Source of the DNA: Colwellia sp. Arc7-635
GTDB taxonomy: Bacteria > Pseudomonadota > Gammaproteobacteria > Enterobacterales > Alteromonadaceae
Reading direction: 5' to 3'
Length of the DNA stretch: 64,000 bases
Assembly: GCF_003971255.1 (NCBI RefSeq)
Contig: NZ_CP034660.1
Coordinates: 1,798,001 to 1,862,000, forward strand
A program made the position numbers and the translations under genes. Shown piece by piece: positions 34,549 through 42,889 of the stretch. A model generated the notes under the pieces. That model was not told the origin of the DNA and did no database searches. It was given only the letters and a program-made list of their open reading frames with translations. Position 1 is the first letter of the stretch; every line of letters begins with the position of its first letter.

Positions 34549-37226
34549 TGATGAAAAAATATAAGCGTACACTTAATAAGTTTTTTGATGTCGGTAATCG
34601 AAATAGCCGTGTTTTTCATCGTAAGGTTAGCGTTTTACATAAAAGCTCATTTTTCGCTACTTTACTGCTAGTGACACTGAGCGGACAAGTGTTCGCTCAA
34701 GGCTATGCTGCTCAAAAACCTATTACTCAGGAGCTACGAACTCAGGAGCTACTTACTCAGGGGTATGAAAGTCAACATTATGTTGCTCATGAACTCATGG
34801 GCAATACACTGAAAGTAACAACGAGCGCTGGAATAGTCGACATTAATGCCCTTAATCAATCTGCATTTGAAGTTCACTATCAACCAGCAGGCTTAAAGCA
34901 GTTACCGTCGTTTGCGTTAGCGAAAACAATAAGCGACGTTAATGATAAAAAAGATAGCATTTTAACTGTCGTCGATTCAGCAAAGCAGTTAACACTTAGC
35001 AGCCAATCGTTAGTGGCAATTATTACAAAGTTACCTTTTAGCATTCGTTATACAAAGCCTAATGGTGAGTACATAGCGGCGGAAGAACAAGGTTTATTGC
35101 TCACTCAACCAGAGAGGGCTTCATTCACAAAAAACACAGCAGACATTAAAGCAAGCGACGTGGCTATAAGCGCAGATCCTGCTTTTAATTTAGGCTTTCG
35201 TTTTAAGCTGCAGCCGCAAGAAAAAATAATGGGTGGTGGTCAGCGTGTGCTTGGCATGGACCGTCGTGGTCATAAAATGCCTTTATATAACCGTGCTCAC
35301 TACGGTTATGGTAACCAATCTAGTCAAATGTACTATGGCTTGCCGGCGATTATGTCGAGTAACAAATACATTATTGTTTTTGATAATTCTGCCAATGGTG
35401 AATTAGATATCGCTGCCAGTGAAAAAAACATTGTGCAATTTAGCGCGATGGGCGGTCGAACGTCGTATTTGATTATTGTCGGTGAAAGCTATCCTAAGTT
35501 AATTGAAAATTTAGTCAGTGTTACGGGCAAGCAACCACTGCCTCCACGTTGGGCGTTAGGTAATATTGCTAGCCGTTTTGGCTATCATAGTGAACAAGAA
35601 GCACGCAGCGTTGTACAAAAGTATCGCGACGAAGACTTCCCCCTTGATGCTATTGTTTTTGACCTCTATTGGTTTGGTCCTGATATAAAAGGGCACATGG
35701 GTAATTTAAATTGGGATAATAAAGCGTTTCCAACACCCGTTGATATGATCAAAGACTTTAAAGCGCAAGGTGTGAATACCATTATGATCACCGAGCCTTT
35801 TATTTTAACGTCATCGAGTCAATGGCAAAGTGCGGTTGAAAATAATGCGTTAATGAAAAACCAATCAGGCCAAGCAGAAAAATTTGATTTTTATTTTGGT
35901 AATACCGGACTAGTTGATGTTTTTGAACCAAAAAGCCAAGACTGGTTTTGGCAATACTATCAGAAGCTTGCTAATCAAGGTGTGACCGGTTGGTGGGGCG
36001 ATTTAGGAGAGCCTGAAGTGCATCCTGCTGATGCCTTGCATAACGTTGCTGGCAATAAGGTAAGTGCAGATGAAGTTCATAATGCTTACGGTCACCAATG
36101 GGCTGAAATGCTTTATCAACGATTACGAAAATTTCAGCCTAACACACGTCCTTTTATCTTAATGCGATCGGGATTTATTGGCTCACAACGTTATGGCATG
36201 GTGCCTTGGACTGGGGATGTTAGCCGCAGTTGGGAAGGCTTTAAGCCACAAGTTGAACTCGCTTTGCAAATGAGTTTACTTGGCTTGAGCTACACGCATT
36301 CTGATTTAGGTGGTTTTGCTGGCGATGGTCCTATAGATAAAGAGCTTTATATTCGTTGGCTGCAATACGGTGTTTTTCAACCGGTATATCGTCCCCATGC
36401 ACAAGAAAATGCTAAACCTGAGCCGATCTTTCATGATGTTGAAACTAAAGATATTCTTCGAGAATATGTCAAATTACGTTATCGTTTAATGCCTTATATT
36501 TATTCGCTAAGTATAGAAAATAGCTTAACAGGCATGCCCATTATGCGCCCTATGTTTTTTGAAGATGAGAGCGAACTGAAACTCATTGATGAAAAAGACA
36601 GTTACTTTTATGGTGACTCGTTTTTAGTTACACCGGTGACTGAGCAGGGGGCTGAAACGGTTAATGTCAATTTACCTAAAGGTACATGGTTTAATTTTTG
36701 GAGCGAGCAGCGTTATCAAGGTGAGCAAAACGTTACGATTGCAGCGCCTTTGGATCAAACGCCAGTGCTAGTGCGTGCGGGGGCTTTTATTCCCATGGTT
36801 GATAGCGTGCAATCAACGCAAGATTACAATACTGAGCACTTGATCTTACATTATTACGCTGATACTTCGGTAAAGTCATCATCCTCTGTGATGTATAACG
36901 ATGATGGTCAAGATCCAAATTCTCTGACCAATGCTGATTATGAAAGCTTAACTTTTTCAGCAACTCAACGAGATGAAAAACTGTTGTTTGACTTACAACA
37001 ACATGGTCAATTTGTTAAAATGCCGGTCACACGTCAATTGAGTTTAGTGATCCATAATTATCAAAGTAACGCGGCAAAAATAACCGTGGAGAACAAACTG
37101 GTCAAGTTAGTAAAAAGCAGAGAGCAATTAATTCAACAGTCGCTAAGTGCTTGGTATGACGAAAGCAATAAACAATTGTTCATAAATACTGCTTGGCGAA
37201 AAAACATCAAGATTACCATAGATTAA
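34548..37226 (+). CDS. GH31 alpha-glucosidase, secreted
   Basis: An 892-aa family 31 hydrolase that releases glucose from the ends of alpha-glucans. Signal or anchor helix at about 33-52 (FFATLLLVTLSGQVFA), preceded by an unusually long basic N terminus. The N-terminal beta-sandwich runs to about 330. The catalytic barrel has DAIVFDLYWFGPDIKG, the nucleophile in GWWGDLGEPE (D485) and the acid/base in PWTGDVSRSW (D557), then SDLGGFAGD and the C-terminal sheet domains. It overlaps the amylase stop by one base (TAATG), so the two are translationally coupled. A second ATG follows immediately. Confidence 0.94.
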   Translation: MMKKYKRTLNKFFDVGNRNSRVFHRKVSVLHKSSFFATLLLVTLSGQVFAQGYAAQKPITQELRTQELLTQGYESQHYVAHELMGNTLKVTTSAGIVDINALNQSAFEVHYQPAGLKQLPSFALAKTISDVNDKKDSILTVVDSAKQLTLSSQSLVAIITKLPFSIRYTKPNGEYIAAEEQGLLLTQPERASFTKNTADIKASDVAISADPAFNLGFRFKLQPQEKIMGGGQRVLGMDRRGHKMPLYNRAHYGYGNQSSQMYYGLPAIMSSNKYIIVFDNSANGELDIAASEKNIVQFSAMGGRTSYLIIVGESYPKLIENLVSVTGKQPLPPRWALGNIASRFGYHSEQEARSVVQKYRDEDFPLDAIVFDLYWFGPDIKGHMGNLNWDNKAFPTPVDMIKDFKAQGVNTIMITEPFILTSSSQWQSAVENNALMKNQSGQAEKFDFYFGNTGLVDVFEPKSQDWFWQYYQKLANQGVTGWWGDLGEPEVHPADALHNVAGNKVSADEVHNAYGHQWAEMLYQRLRKFQPNTRPFILMRSGFIGSQRYGMVPWTGDVSRSWEGFKPQVELALQMSLLGLSYTHSDLGGFAGDGPIDKELYIRWLQYGVFQPVYRPHAQENAKPEPIFHDVETKDILREYVKLRYRLMPYIYSLSIENSLTGMPIMRPMFFEDESELKLIDEKDSYFYGDSFLVTPVTEQGAETVNVNLPKGTWFNFWSEQRYQGEQNVTIAAPLDQTPVLVRAGAFIPMVDSVQSTQDYNTEHLILHYYADTSVKSSSSVMYNDDGQDPNSLTNADYESLTFSATQRDEKLLFDLQQHGQFVKMPVTRQLSLVIHNYQSNAAKITVENKLVKLVKSREQLIQQSLSAWYDESNKQLFINTAWRKNIKITID

Positions 37227-37314
37227 TTAAGCTTTTGCAGACGAGTATTTAACTCATAAATACTCGACTAGCTAGCTCACCTCTGCTTAAATTGGCACGG
37301 TATGAGCTAAGTTA

Positions 37315-37581
37315 TTATTTATGTTGTGTCTTTTGCGGTAAAGAAAATTTGGCATAAATGGTGGTTGCGACACCGCCCACAAGCGCAAGCATAGCCAAAC
37401 CAAACATGGCATCACTTTGCCCTTTAAAAACTAATAAACTGATGCCTAATACAACAAAAAGTAAGCCAATGACGGCAAATGCTTTTGGGTGAGAGGTGAT
37501 CAATCCTGACGATCTGGCCTTGCTTGTCGTTTTACTCTTAACATGAGTCGACGCTTTTCGTTTATGCTTATTGGCTGGCAT
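37315..37581 (-). CDS. Small two-helix membrane protein
   Basis: About 88 aa. The first 30 residues are very basic (Lys, Arg, His), followed by two membrane helices (AFAVIGLLFVVLGISLLVF and AMFGLAMLALVGGVATTIYA) and a short polar tail. I chose the ATG at 37581 because AAGGAAG lies six bases before it; the reading two codons longer would need a TTG. I do not recognise the family. Convergent with the GH31 gene; a 10-bp inverted repeat (37242-37266) without a T-run separates them. Confidence 0.65.
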   Translation of the reverse strand: MPANKHKRKASTHVKSKTTSKARSSGLITSHPKAFAVIGLLFVVLGISLLVFKGQSDAMFGLAMLALVGGVATTIYAKFSLPQKTQHK

Positions 37582-37587
37582 TAGCAA

Positions 37588-38063
37588 CTTCCTTTCTTAA
37601 TGAATGACATCAATCGAATAACGATGGTTGTTCATAATATAGCTGTTTATAATATTAAATGAAGTAAAAACAACTAATTATTAACAATGCATTGACGTTC
37701 ATTTTATTAGCTCTTCACATGTTTTTTGCTTTATTGTTTCCCCTGCTTTTTATACGGCTTTTTAAATATTTTTTTACTGATTGTATAGGGCGAGATAGCA
37801 CACTGTCGCGTAGCTCTCAACAACGGTTATAGCAACCACGAGCAATTTTACTGAATAATATGTTTATTGTTGCTCAAGTGCTTTGAAACCATGTAAGCGT
37901 TAATCGACTGTCTTCGCTTGACTTATTTGTCTTGAGCACAATAAAATCGCCGACTGAACATGCTTTTATTCAATGTGACATGACTAATAAGCCATAGCAA
38001 TGTCATGATTTGATATTTATTTTTTGATAGTTAATTTTTGATAGTTAATTACAGGTGACTTAA
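37588..38063. other. Gene-free leader region
   Basis: About 470 bases without a gene between divergent genes. It ends in an exact 14-bp direct repeat (TTTTTGATAGTTAA at 38021-38034 and 38035-38048) just before the ribosome binding site of the methyltransferase gene. Nothing else recognisable. Confidence 0.5.
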
Positions 38064-38747
38064 TTGAAACTCAGCAAAAGGTTACAACATATTGAGCAAA
38101 TGATCCCCGCTGGCTATAGCCATATTTGGGATTGCTGTTGCGATCATGGTTTATTGGGGGGAAGCTTATTGTCTCACCAAGTTGCACCGAATATACATTT
38201 TGTTGATATCGTTCCTGAGCTGATGACAACGGTTAAAAGCAAATTAGAAAAGTTCTATGTTAACTCGGCTTCTGCTTGGCAAACACATTGCCTTGATGTG
38301 GCAAAATTACCTTTATCTCAATACCAAGGCAAGCAGCTAGTCATTATTGCAGGAGTTGGCGGCGATTTAATATTGCAATTTATCAATGAAATTTATCACC
38401 AACATGCTCAACTAGAACTTGATTTTATATTGTGTCCAGTTAACCAACAATATGATGTTCGTCAGAGGCTTATAGCATTAAATTTCAGTTTGAAAAATGA
38501 AGTGTTAGTAGAAGAAAATCGACGTTTTTATGAAGTGATGTTCGTCTCATCAATAAGTGATAAAGCTCATAAGGTAAGTGCTGTTGGAGATAATATTTGG
38601 CGTTCAACTAGCGTTGAGCAAGCACAAGTAGTAAAAAAATATTTAGAGAAAACATTGAGTCATTACACTCGAGTTCAGCAGGGAAATACAGGTAATGTTG
38701 ATGACATTATTAGCGCCTACCGCAGTCAAGCTGCAATGCTCAGTTAA
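38064..38747 (+). CDS. TrmK-like tRNA (adenine-N1)-methyltransferase family protein
   Basis: A 227-aa SAM-dependent methyltransferase of the TrmK/DUF633 family, whose Gram-positive members methylate A22 of tRNA. The N terminus LSKRLQHIEQMIPAG leads to the SAM site IWDCCCDHGLLGG (usually DIGSDHAYLP; here with a run of three Cys). VIIAGVGGDLI near 95 is the characteristic GMGG-type loop, and LDFILCPVNQQYDVRQRL follows. The start is TTG at 38064 with AGGTGA five bases before it. Gammaproteobacterial members are of uncertain target; A22 methylation is not established here. Confidence 0.82.
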   Translation: MKLSKRLQHIEQMIPAGYSHIWDCCCDHGLLGGSLLSHQVAPNIHFVDIVPELMTTVKSKLEKFYVNSASAWQTHCLDVAKLPLSQYQGKQLVIIAGVGGDLILQFINEIYHQHAQLELDFILCPVNQQYDVRQRLIALNFSLKNEVLVEENRRFYEVMFVSSISDKAHKVSAVGDNIWRSTSVEQAQVVKKYLEKTLSHYTRVQQGNTGNVDDIISAYRSQAAMLS

Positions 38748-38874
38748 TGCTTCTTGGGTGGAGATATTAGTCGTTCAGCTTTCTAAACGACTAATACTCA
38801 TCATGAAAATAACGAATTAACTCTATGTTCGGCATTAACGACAAATTATCTGAACAATTTTTTTATGTCTTCCT

Positions 38875-39081
38875 TTAAAGTGACTTCAAGCGTTTAGCTA
38901 TGCCATGAAAATGGGTTGGACCTCCTGACATGGTAGGGTCCATTTGAAAATCAATATCAATTATTTCCCAACCATCAGCACCTAAAGCATTTAAATATGC
39001 TTCTGCCTGAGCAACGGTTCTTCCCTTGAGAAAACCACCTTTTTCAGCATTAGCCGAATCAATAATTTTATATTCCCACAT
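38875..39081 (-). CDS. DUF4177-like small protein
   Basis: About 68 aa: MWEYKIIDSANAEKG at the start, then LNALGADGWEIIDIDFQMDP, the W-E-Y-K and L-N-x-L-G-x-D-G-W-E pattern of DUF4177. A small alpha-beta fold with no known function. A longer start at 39093 is possible but leaves AAGG directly against the ATG; the ATG at 39081 is twelve bases from it. It is downstream of the HEPN-like gene on the same strand and could be co-transcribed. Confidence 0.72.
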   Translation of the reverse strand: MWEYKIIDSANAEKGGFLKGRTVAQAEAYLNALGADGWEIIDIDFQMDPTMSGGPTHFHGIAKRLKSL

Positions 39082-39144
39082 CCTAAAAATCATCCTTTGT
39101 TTATCTAATTAAACGGTAGAATAGTTGGTTTTTATTACTTTTTA

Positions 39145-39696
39145 TTACTTTTTATTGATTGCATCAAAATTATTTACGATGCTTAAATTGTCCATGATAC
39201 AACCAGTAAATCTATTGACTAAAGTAACTACATCGTCGCATCGAATTGATAAATGGTCAAAGTCGCAGCTTTGATTCCGGAATTGTTTAATTTTTGAGTT
39301 TTGTTTTTTATAGTTATGAGCAGGCAAATCACTAAAGTTGCTGTCGGCATTCGATCGACCTACAAACCAAGTGCCATGAATAATGTCATTTCTTTCTACC
39401 GTCAATACTTTTATTTCTTCAAGTATGCTATTTAAAATCAGCCTTTCATCTTGAGTGAAGACACGTACCTCGCTAACGATTGCGTTATAAATAGAACGAA
39501 TTGGCTCTGCGGTATGATCAGAAAGTAAGATAGTCGATAGTTGTTGATTACGTAATCCTTGAAGCTCAAGAATAAATACTATGCCTTGCTTCATCGCTTG
39601 TACTACGTGTTCGAACTTAACGGTAAACCTACCGATAGCTTGATATATTTCACCGGTTTCTTTGTCATATTGAGAGCGTTGTTCAATGTTCTTCAT
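39145..39696 (-). CDS. HEPN-like helical protein
   Basis: A 183-aa all-helical, charged protein. Residues R102-N-D-I-I-H107 (in ERNDIIHGTW) form the R-x4-H motif that marks HEPN-domain ribonucleases and related proteins; the surrounding helices (FEHVVQAMKQGIVFILELQ and ILEEIKVLTV) fit the fold. HEPN proteins are often RNases in toxin-antitoxin, CRISPR or abortive-infection systems, but many are benign and no nucleotidyltransferase antitoxin is adjacent. It is followed by a 10-bp tandem repeat (TTTTTATTAC, 39129-39157). The family call is by pattern and needs a profile search. Confidence 0.6.
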   Translation of the reverse strand: MKNIEQRSQYDKETGEIYQAIGRFTVKFEHVVQAMKQGIVFILELQGLRNQQLSTILLSDHTAEPIRSIYNAIVSEVRVFTQDERLILNSILEEIKVLTVERNDIIHGTWFVGRSNADSNFSDLPAHNYKKQNSKIKQFRNQSCDFDHLSIRCDDVVTLVNRFTGCIMDNLSIVNNFDAINKK

Positions 39697-39995
39697 TTAA
39701 TACTCTATTTGCTAAATTGGCTGATTAATTGTTAAATGTTGGTTAGATGAGGCTTACTTCCTCGGTACATTACTTATTTGTAGAGCGCTTATTCATGAAG
39801 TTTACTTATTCAGCACTTACTCTGAAATAGGACAATAGATAAAGAAATCAACATTGGTCATCGCCAGATGTACTTTGTAGCATATTATGAGTGAAAAAGT
39901 TATGGCTTAGCCCCGAACAACCTTCTTTATAATCTATCAGCTGTTGGTATCATATTAAAACTATTGTATTGTTTTTATTCTAGTGCAATGATGAA

Positions 39996-40430
39996 ATGAC
40001 TATTGAAGTTCGATTGGAAAAGCTATTGCTCGTAATACATGGTGAATATGATATTGAAGTTAGTAAAGGTCTTATTAAGGTAACCGTTTCTGGTGCTTTT
40101 AATGATCTTGGCGCTAAAGCATTAACAACTGAGTTGAAAGCAGCCATTGTGGCACTTAATCAGACCCCGTTTGTTATGCTTGGTGATTTACTCGACTTTA
40201 ACGGTGGTACACCTGAAGTTTTTGCAGAGTCAGATGATTTTAATGCTTGGCTCAACAGCCAAAACATGATTGCTAAGGCATTAATTTTTACTTCTCCTAT
40301 TCATATCGCGATAGAAAAATCATTGGTAAAATCGAAAGCTACACAAAATATTCAGTATTTTGAAAATGAACATACTGCATTGAAATGGTTGGATGCCCAG
40401 GTTGATAAATTCAATGCTAAATTAGCGTAA
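39996..40430 (+). CDS. STAS/SpoIIAA-like small protein
   Basis: A 144-aa cytoplasmic protein with the alternating strand-helix pattern of SpoIIAA/STAS-like domains: VTVSGAFNDLGAKALTTELKAAI, then FVMLGDLLDFNG, and AKALIFTSP followed by FENEHTALKWLDAQV, which resembles the last strand and helix of such folds. No catalytic motif. Roles in the family include anti-sigma antagonism and membrane-associated sensing; none can be assigned here. Stand-alone between the HEPN-like gene (divergent) and the metal efflux cluster. Confidence 0.65.
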   Translation: MTIEVRLEKLLLVIHGEYDIEVSKGLIKVTVSGAFNDLGAKALTTELKAAIVALNQTPFVMLGDLLDFNGGTPEVFAESDDFNAWLNSQNMIAKALIFTSPIHIAIEKSLVKSKATQNIQYFENEHTALKWLDAQVDKFNAKLA

Positions 40431-40673
40431 ATCAAACTCAATTGTTAATAATTGTACCGTGATTATATTAGCCACTTTCTTGTTTTTTTACAGGTTTTGC
40501 TTTTAAGTTACTGTAAAGGCTGGGTTTTTCTCTTTTCTTTTTTGAGGCTGTAAAAACTGTCAATATTTAAAAAATCTATTTTGCTATGAGTCAGCAGTGT
40601 CCAAACTTTTCGCAGTTGATAGCGGTTCATAATTAACTTACACTGCTATTTCATTTTTAAAAGAGCTATCGCT

Positions 40674-41045
40674 GTGTTTAATCGTTTGTTAATTCTAATG
40701 TTTGCCTTATTGTTTGCTAGTCAAACAATTGCTGCTGCATTTGATTCACACAGCAGCCATCAAAAAGTGAATGCCGCTCAGAACTTGTCCCACCTTAATT
40801 TAGATGAATCACATAAATCGCATCAAGAAGGTGCATTAGTTGCTGCTGAGAACAATGTTGATGGTGAGCAACAAGAAAAGTTTGACTGTCATCATTGTTG
40901 CCATTGTCATGCGCCTACCGGTGTTTACATTGGCAGTAGTATTTTGACCAATTTAATACATAAAAGTACAAATGATGTTCTAACAGCTAAAACTGCATTA
41001 TTGTCACTTTGGTTAACACCCGCACACCGCCCCCCAATAGTTTAA
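40674..41045 (+). CDS. CzcI-like small periplasmic protein
   Basis: A 123-aa protein with a signal peptide (LLILMFALLFASQTIAA) and a His/Cys-rich centre, FDCHHCCHCHAPTG, then a C-terminal PAHRPPIV. That order (His-rich, CHxC cluster, RPP ending) is seen in the small proteins that precede czc/cus efflux genes, such as CzcI-type metal-responsive proteins. It probably binds metal in the periplasm and modulates or senses the efflux system downstream. The start is GTG at 40674 with AAGAG upstream. 470 bases separate it from the adaptor gene. Confidence 0.75.
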   Translation: MFNRLLILMFALLFASQTIAAAFDSHSSHQKVNAAQNLSHLNLDESHKSHQEGALVAAENNVDGEQQEKFDCHHCCHCHAPTGVYIGSSILTNLIHKSTNDVLTAKTALLSLWLTPAHRPPIV

Positions 41046-41515
41046 AACTTACCTTTTATGGTTCCCTGTCGGCAATAAAATATACCGATGAATGGGAATA
41101 TAATCTTGTAGTTCGAGTGAGTTTATTTATTCGTTATATCGCCTGAATTTTGCGTAACTGCTAACCAGATTATTAAATTACGAGTTTATTGTGTTACTTG
41201 ATAAAGCTTAATAGCCTAAGACTGCACGGTACTAAAATCATCATAGTGATAACGGTTGATTTAGTGTCAATGTATTCTGTTCAAGTGCCGATGGATAGGT
41301 GTATTTATGTTTGTTTTACATATATACATTAGCTGTTTTTTATCCGTCACAAGAACGAGAATTTAATCGCATTGATGTCAAATCAGTGACCGTGGTTGCA
41401 CTATTCAGCATATTCGTATGTTAGGCCTATTTAAGCCTGATTTTGCCTAAATAGGCGTAAAATAAGCGCAATAACTCGCACTATAGTCTTAAAGTACGTA
41501 ATTAAGAGTATTAAC
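41046..41515. other. Long leader before the efflux adaptor gene
   Basis: No gene. A 9-bp inverted repeat, GCCTATTTA (41425-41433) with TAAATAGGC (41448-41456), encloses further GCCT units spaced ten bases apart (41425, 41435, 41445). It lies about 60 bases before the adaptor start and could be a metal-regulator operator. No terminator-like T-run follows. Confidence 0.5.
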
Positions 41516-42856
41516 ATGAGTAAGTTTAAGTTTAGCCTTAGCTGGCATCAGTCTCGGGTTCAGAATCAGAAGGTTAACCTGAGTTACCTTTGTGTAGCGG
41601 CACTATTGACCAGTTTATCAATAAGTAGCTTTGCAGAAGAAACCGCAGTATTACCTCGTGAGTTAACCAGTGTTGTATCTGAATCTCACAAAGGTCATAC
41701 GCACGAAGAAAAAAATGTCGATGTTATTAAATTGGCAACTAAGCCACTGCATAATGAAGCTAAGCTTGCTACAGGTAACATAGCCTCAGATAGCATTCAC
41801 ACAGATAACATTACAAGCGAAGAAGCGCACGAAGAGGGCATTAGTTTTAGTGCTGAAAAAATGGCTATAGCAGGTATTGAAGTTGGCATACTATCACCGA
41901 AAATTTTTGCTGAACAGGTCTACGCACCAGGTGAGATTAAAGTTAATGGCTATAAAAGTTATATCGTTTCGCCGCGCACAGAATCGGTTGTGGTTTCTCG
42001 TCACGCGACACTTGGGCAACATGTTGAAAAGGGTGATGCATTAGTCACTTTATTCAGTGAGTCGGTTGCTGAAGCGCAAGCCAAGTATCGAGTCGCTTAC
42101 AATGACTGGCAGCGTAATAAAAAACTTGGTAAAGCAACGGTTAGCGAAAGTCGCTTATTGAGCTCTCAAACGGATTATATTTCTGCTTACAGTCGCTTAA
42201 AAGCTTTTGGTTTAACTGAAGCTGCTATTGCGCAAGTAGTAAAAGGCGATTTATCAAACGCGGATTTAGGTGAACTTGGGGAGTACACGTTAATTGCTCA
42301 ACGTGGAGGTGCGGTATTAAGTGACGACTTTTCTCAAGGACAACGCGTGTCAGCAGGTGATGCCATTATGGTACTTGCTGATGAAAGCGAACTTTGGGTT
42401 GAAGCACGAGTCTCCCCAAACAAACAATTAAACTTACCAAAGGGCACTGAAGCGATTATTGAAATGGCAGAGCAATTCTTTGTCGCTACCGTAATTCAAG
42501 AAGCACACACCATTGACCCCAAAACCCGTACCCGTATTGTGCGTTTAGCGGTTAAAAATGAGCATGATAGCTTGCATCCTGGCATGTTTGTTAATGTAAA
42601 TTTTAGCTTTGAAACTGACGCGACAGTCATGGCGGTACCTGAATCAGCACTGATGCGCTCAAGTGACGGCGACTGGACGGTATTTGTTGAAGATCATCCG
42701 GGTGAATTTAAGGCGGTTGAAATTGAATTAGGTCGCTCGTTAGGCGCGTATCGTGAAATATTAGGCTTAGCGCCAGAGACCCGCATTGTCACGAAAGGGG
42801 CTTTTTTTGTTGCCTCAGAAATAGCGAAAGGCGGCTTTGACCCGCATAACCATTAA
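41516..42856 (+). CDS. RND metal-efflux periplasmic adaptor (CzcB family)
   Basis: A 446-aa membrane-fusion protein. N-terminal signal/anchor (LCVAALLTSLSISSFA), then a His-containing linker (SHKGHTHEEKN). The adaptor body is standard: a barrel-sandwich segment with SPRTESVVVSRHATLGQHVEKGDALVTLFS, a helical hairpin with KYRVAYNDWQRNKKLG, and the beta-barrel/MP region ending in GAFFVASE. It bridges the RND pump to the outer membrane. It is 33 bases before the pump gene and clearly co-transcribed. No outer-membrane CzcC/TolC-type gene is present in the cluster. Confidence 0.92.
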   Translation: MSKFKFSLSWHQSRVQNQKVNLSYLCVAALLTSLSISSFAEETAVLPRELTSVVSESHKGHTHEEKNVDVIKLATKPLHNEAKLATGNIASDSIHTDNITSEEAHEEGISFSAEKMAIAGIEVGILSPKIFAEQVYAPGEIKVNGYKSYIVSPRTESVVVSRHATLGQHVEKGDALVTLFSESVAEAQAKYRVAYNDWQRNKKLGKATVSESRLLSSQTDYISAYSRLKAFGLTEAAIAQVVKGDLSNADLGELGEYTLIAQRGGAVLSDDFSQGQRVSAGDAIMVLADESELWVEARVSPNKQLNLPKGTEAIIEMAEQFFVATVIQEAHTIDPKTRTRIVRLAVKNEHDSLHPGMFVNVNFSFETDATVMAVPESALMRSSDGDWTVFVEDHPGEFKAVEIELGRSLGAYREILGLAPETRIVTKGAFFVASEIAKGGFDPHNH

Positions 42857-42889
42857 TTTATCAATAGCGAAAAATAGGAGCAGAATATT

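Noticed and set aside
37242-37266. 10-bp inverted repeat after the GH31 gene as a terminator
   Set aside because: A good stem (CGAGTATTTA with its complement) but no T-run on the plus strand; not called as a terminator.
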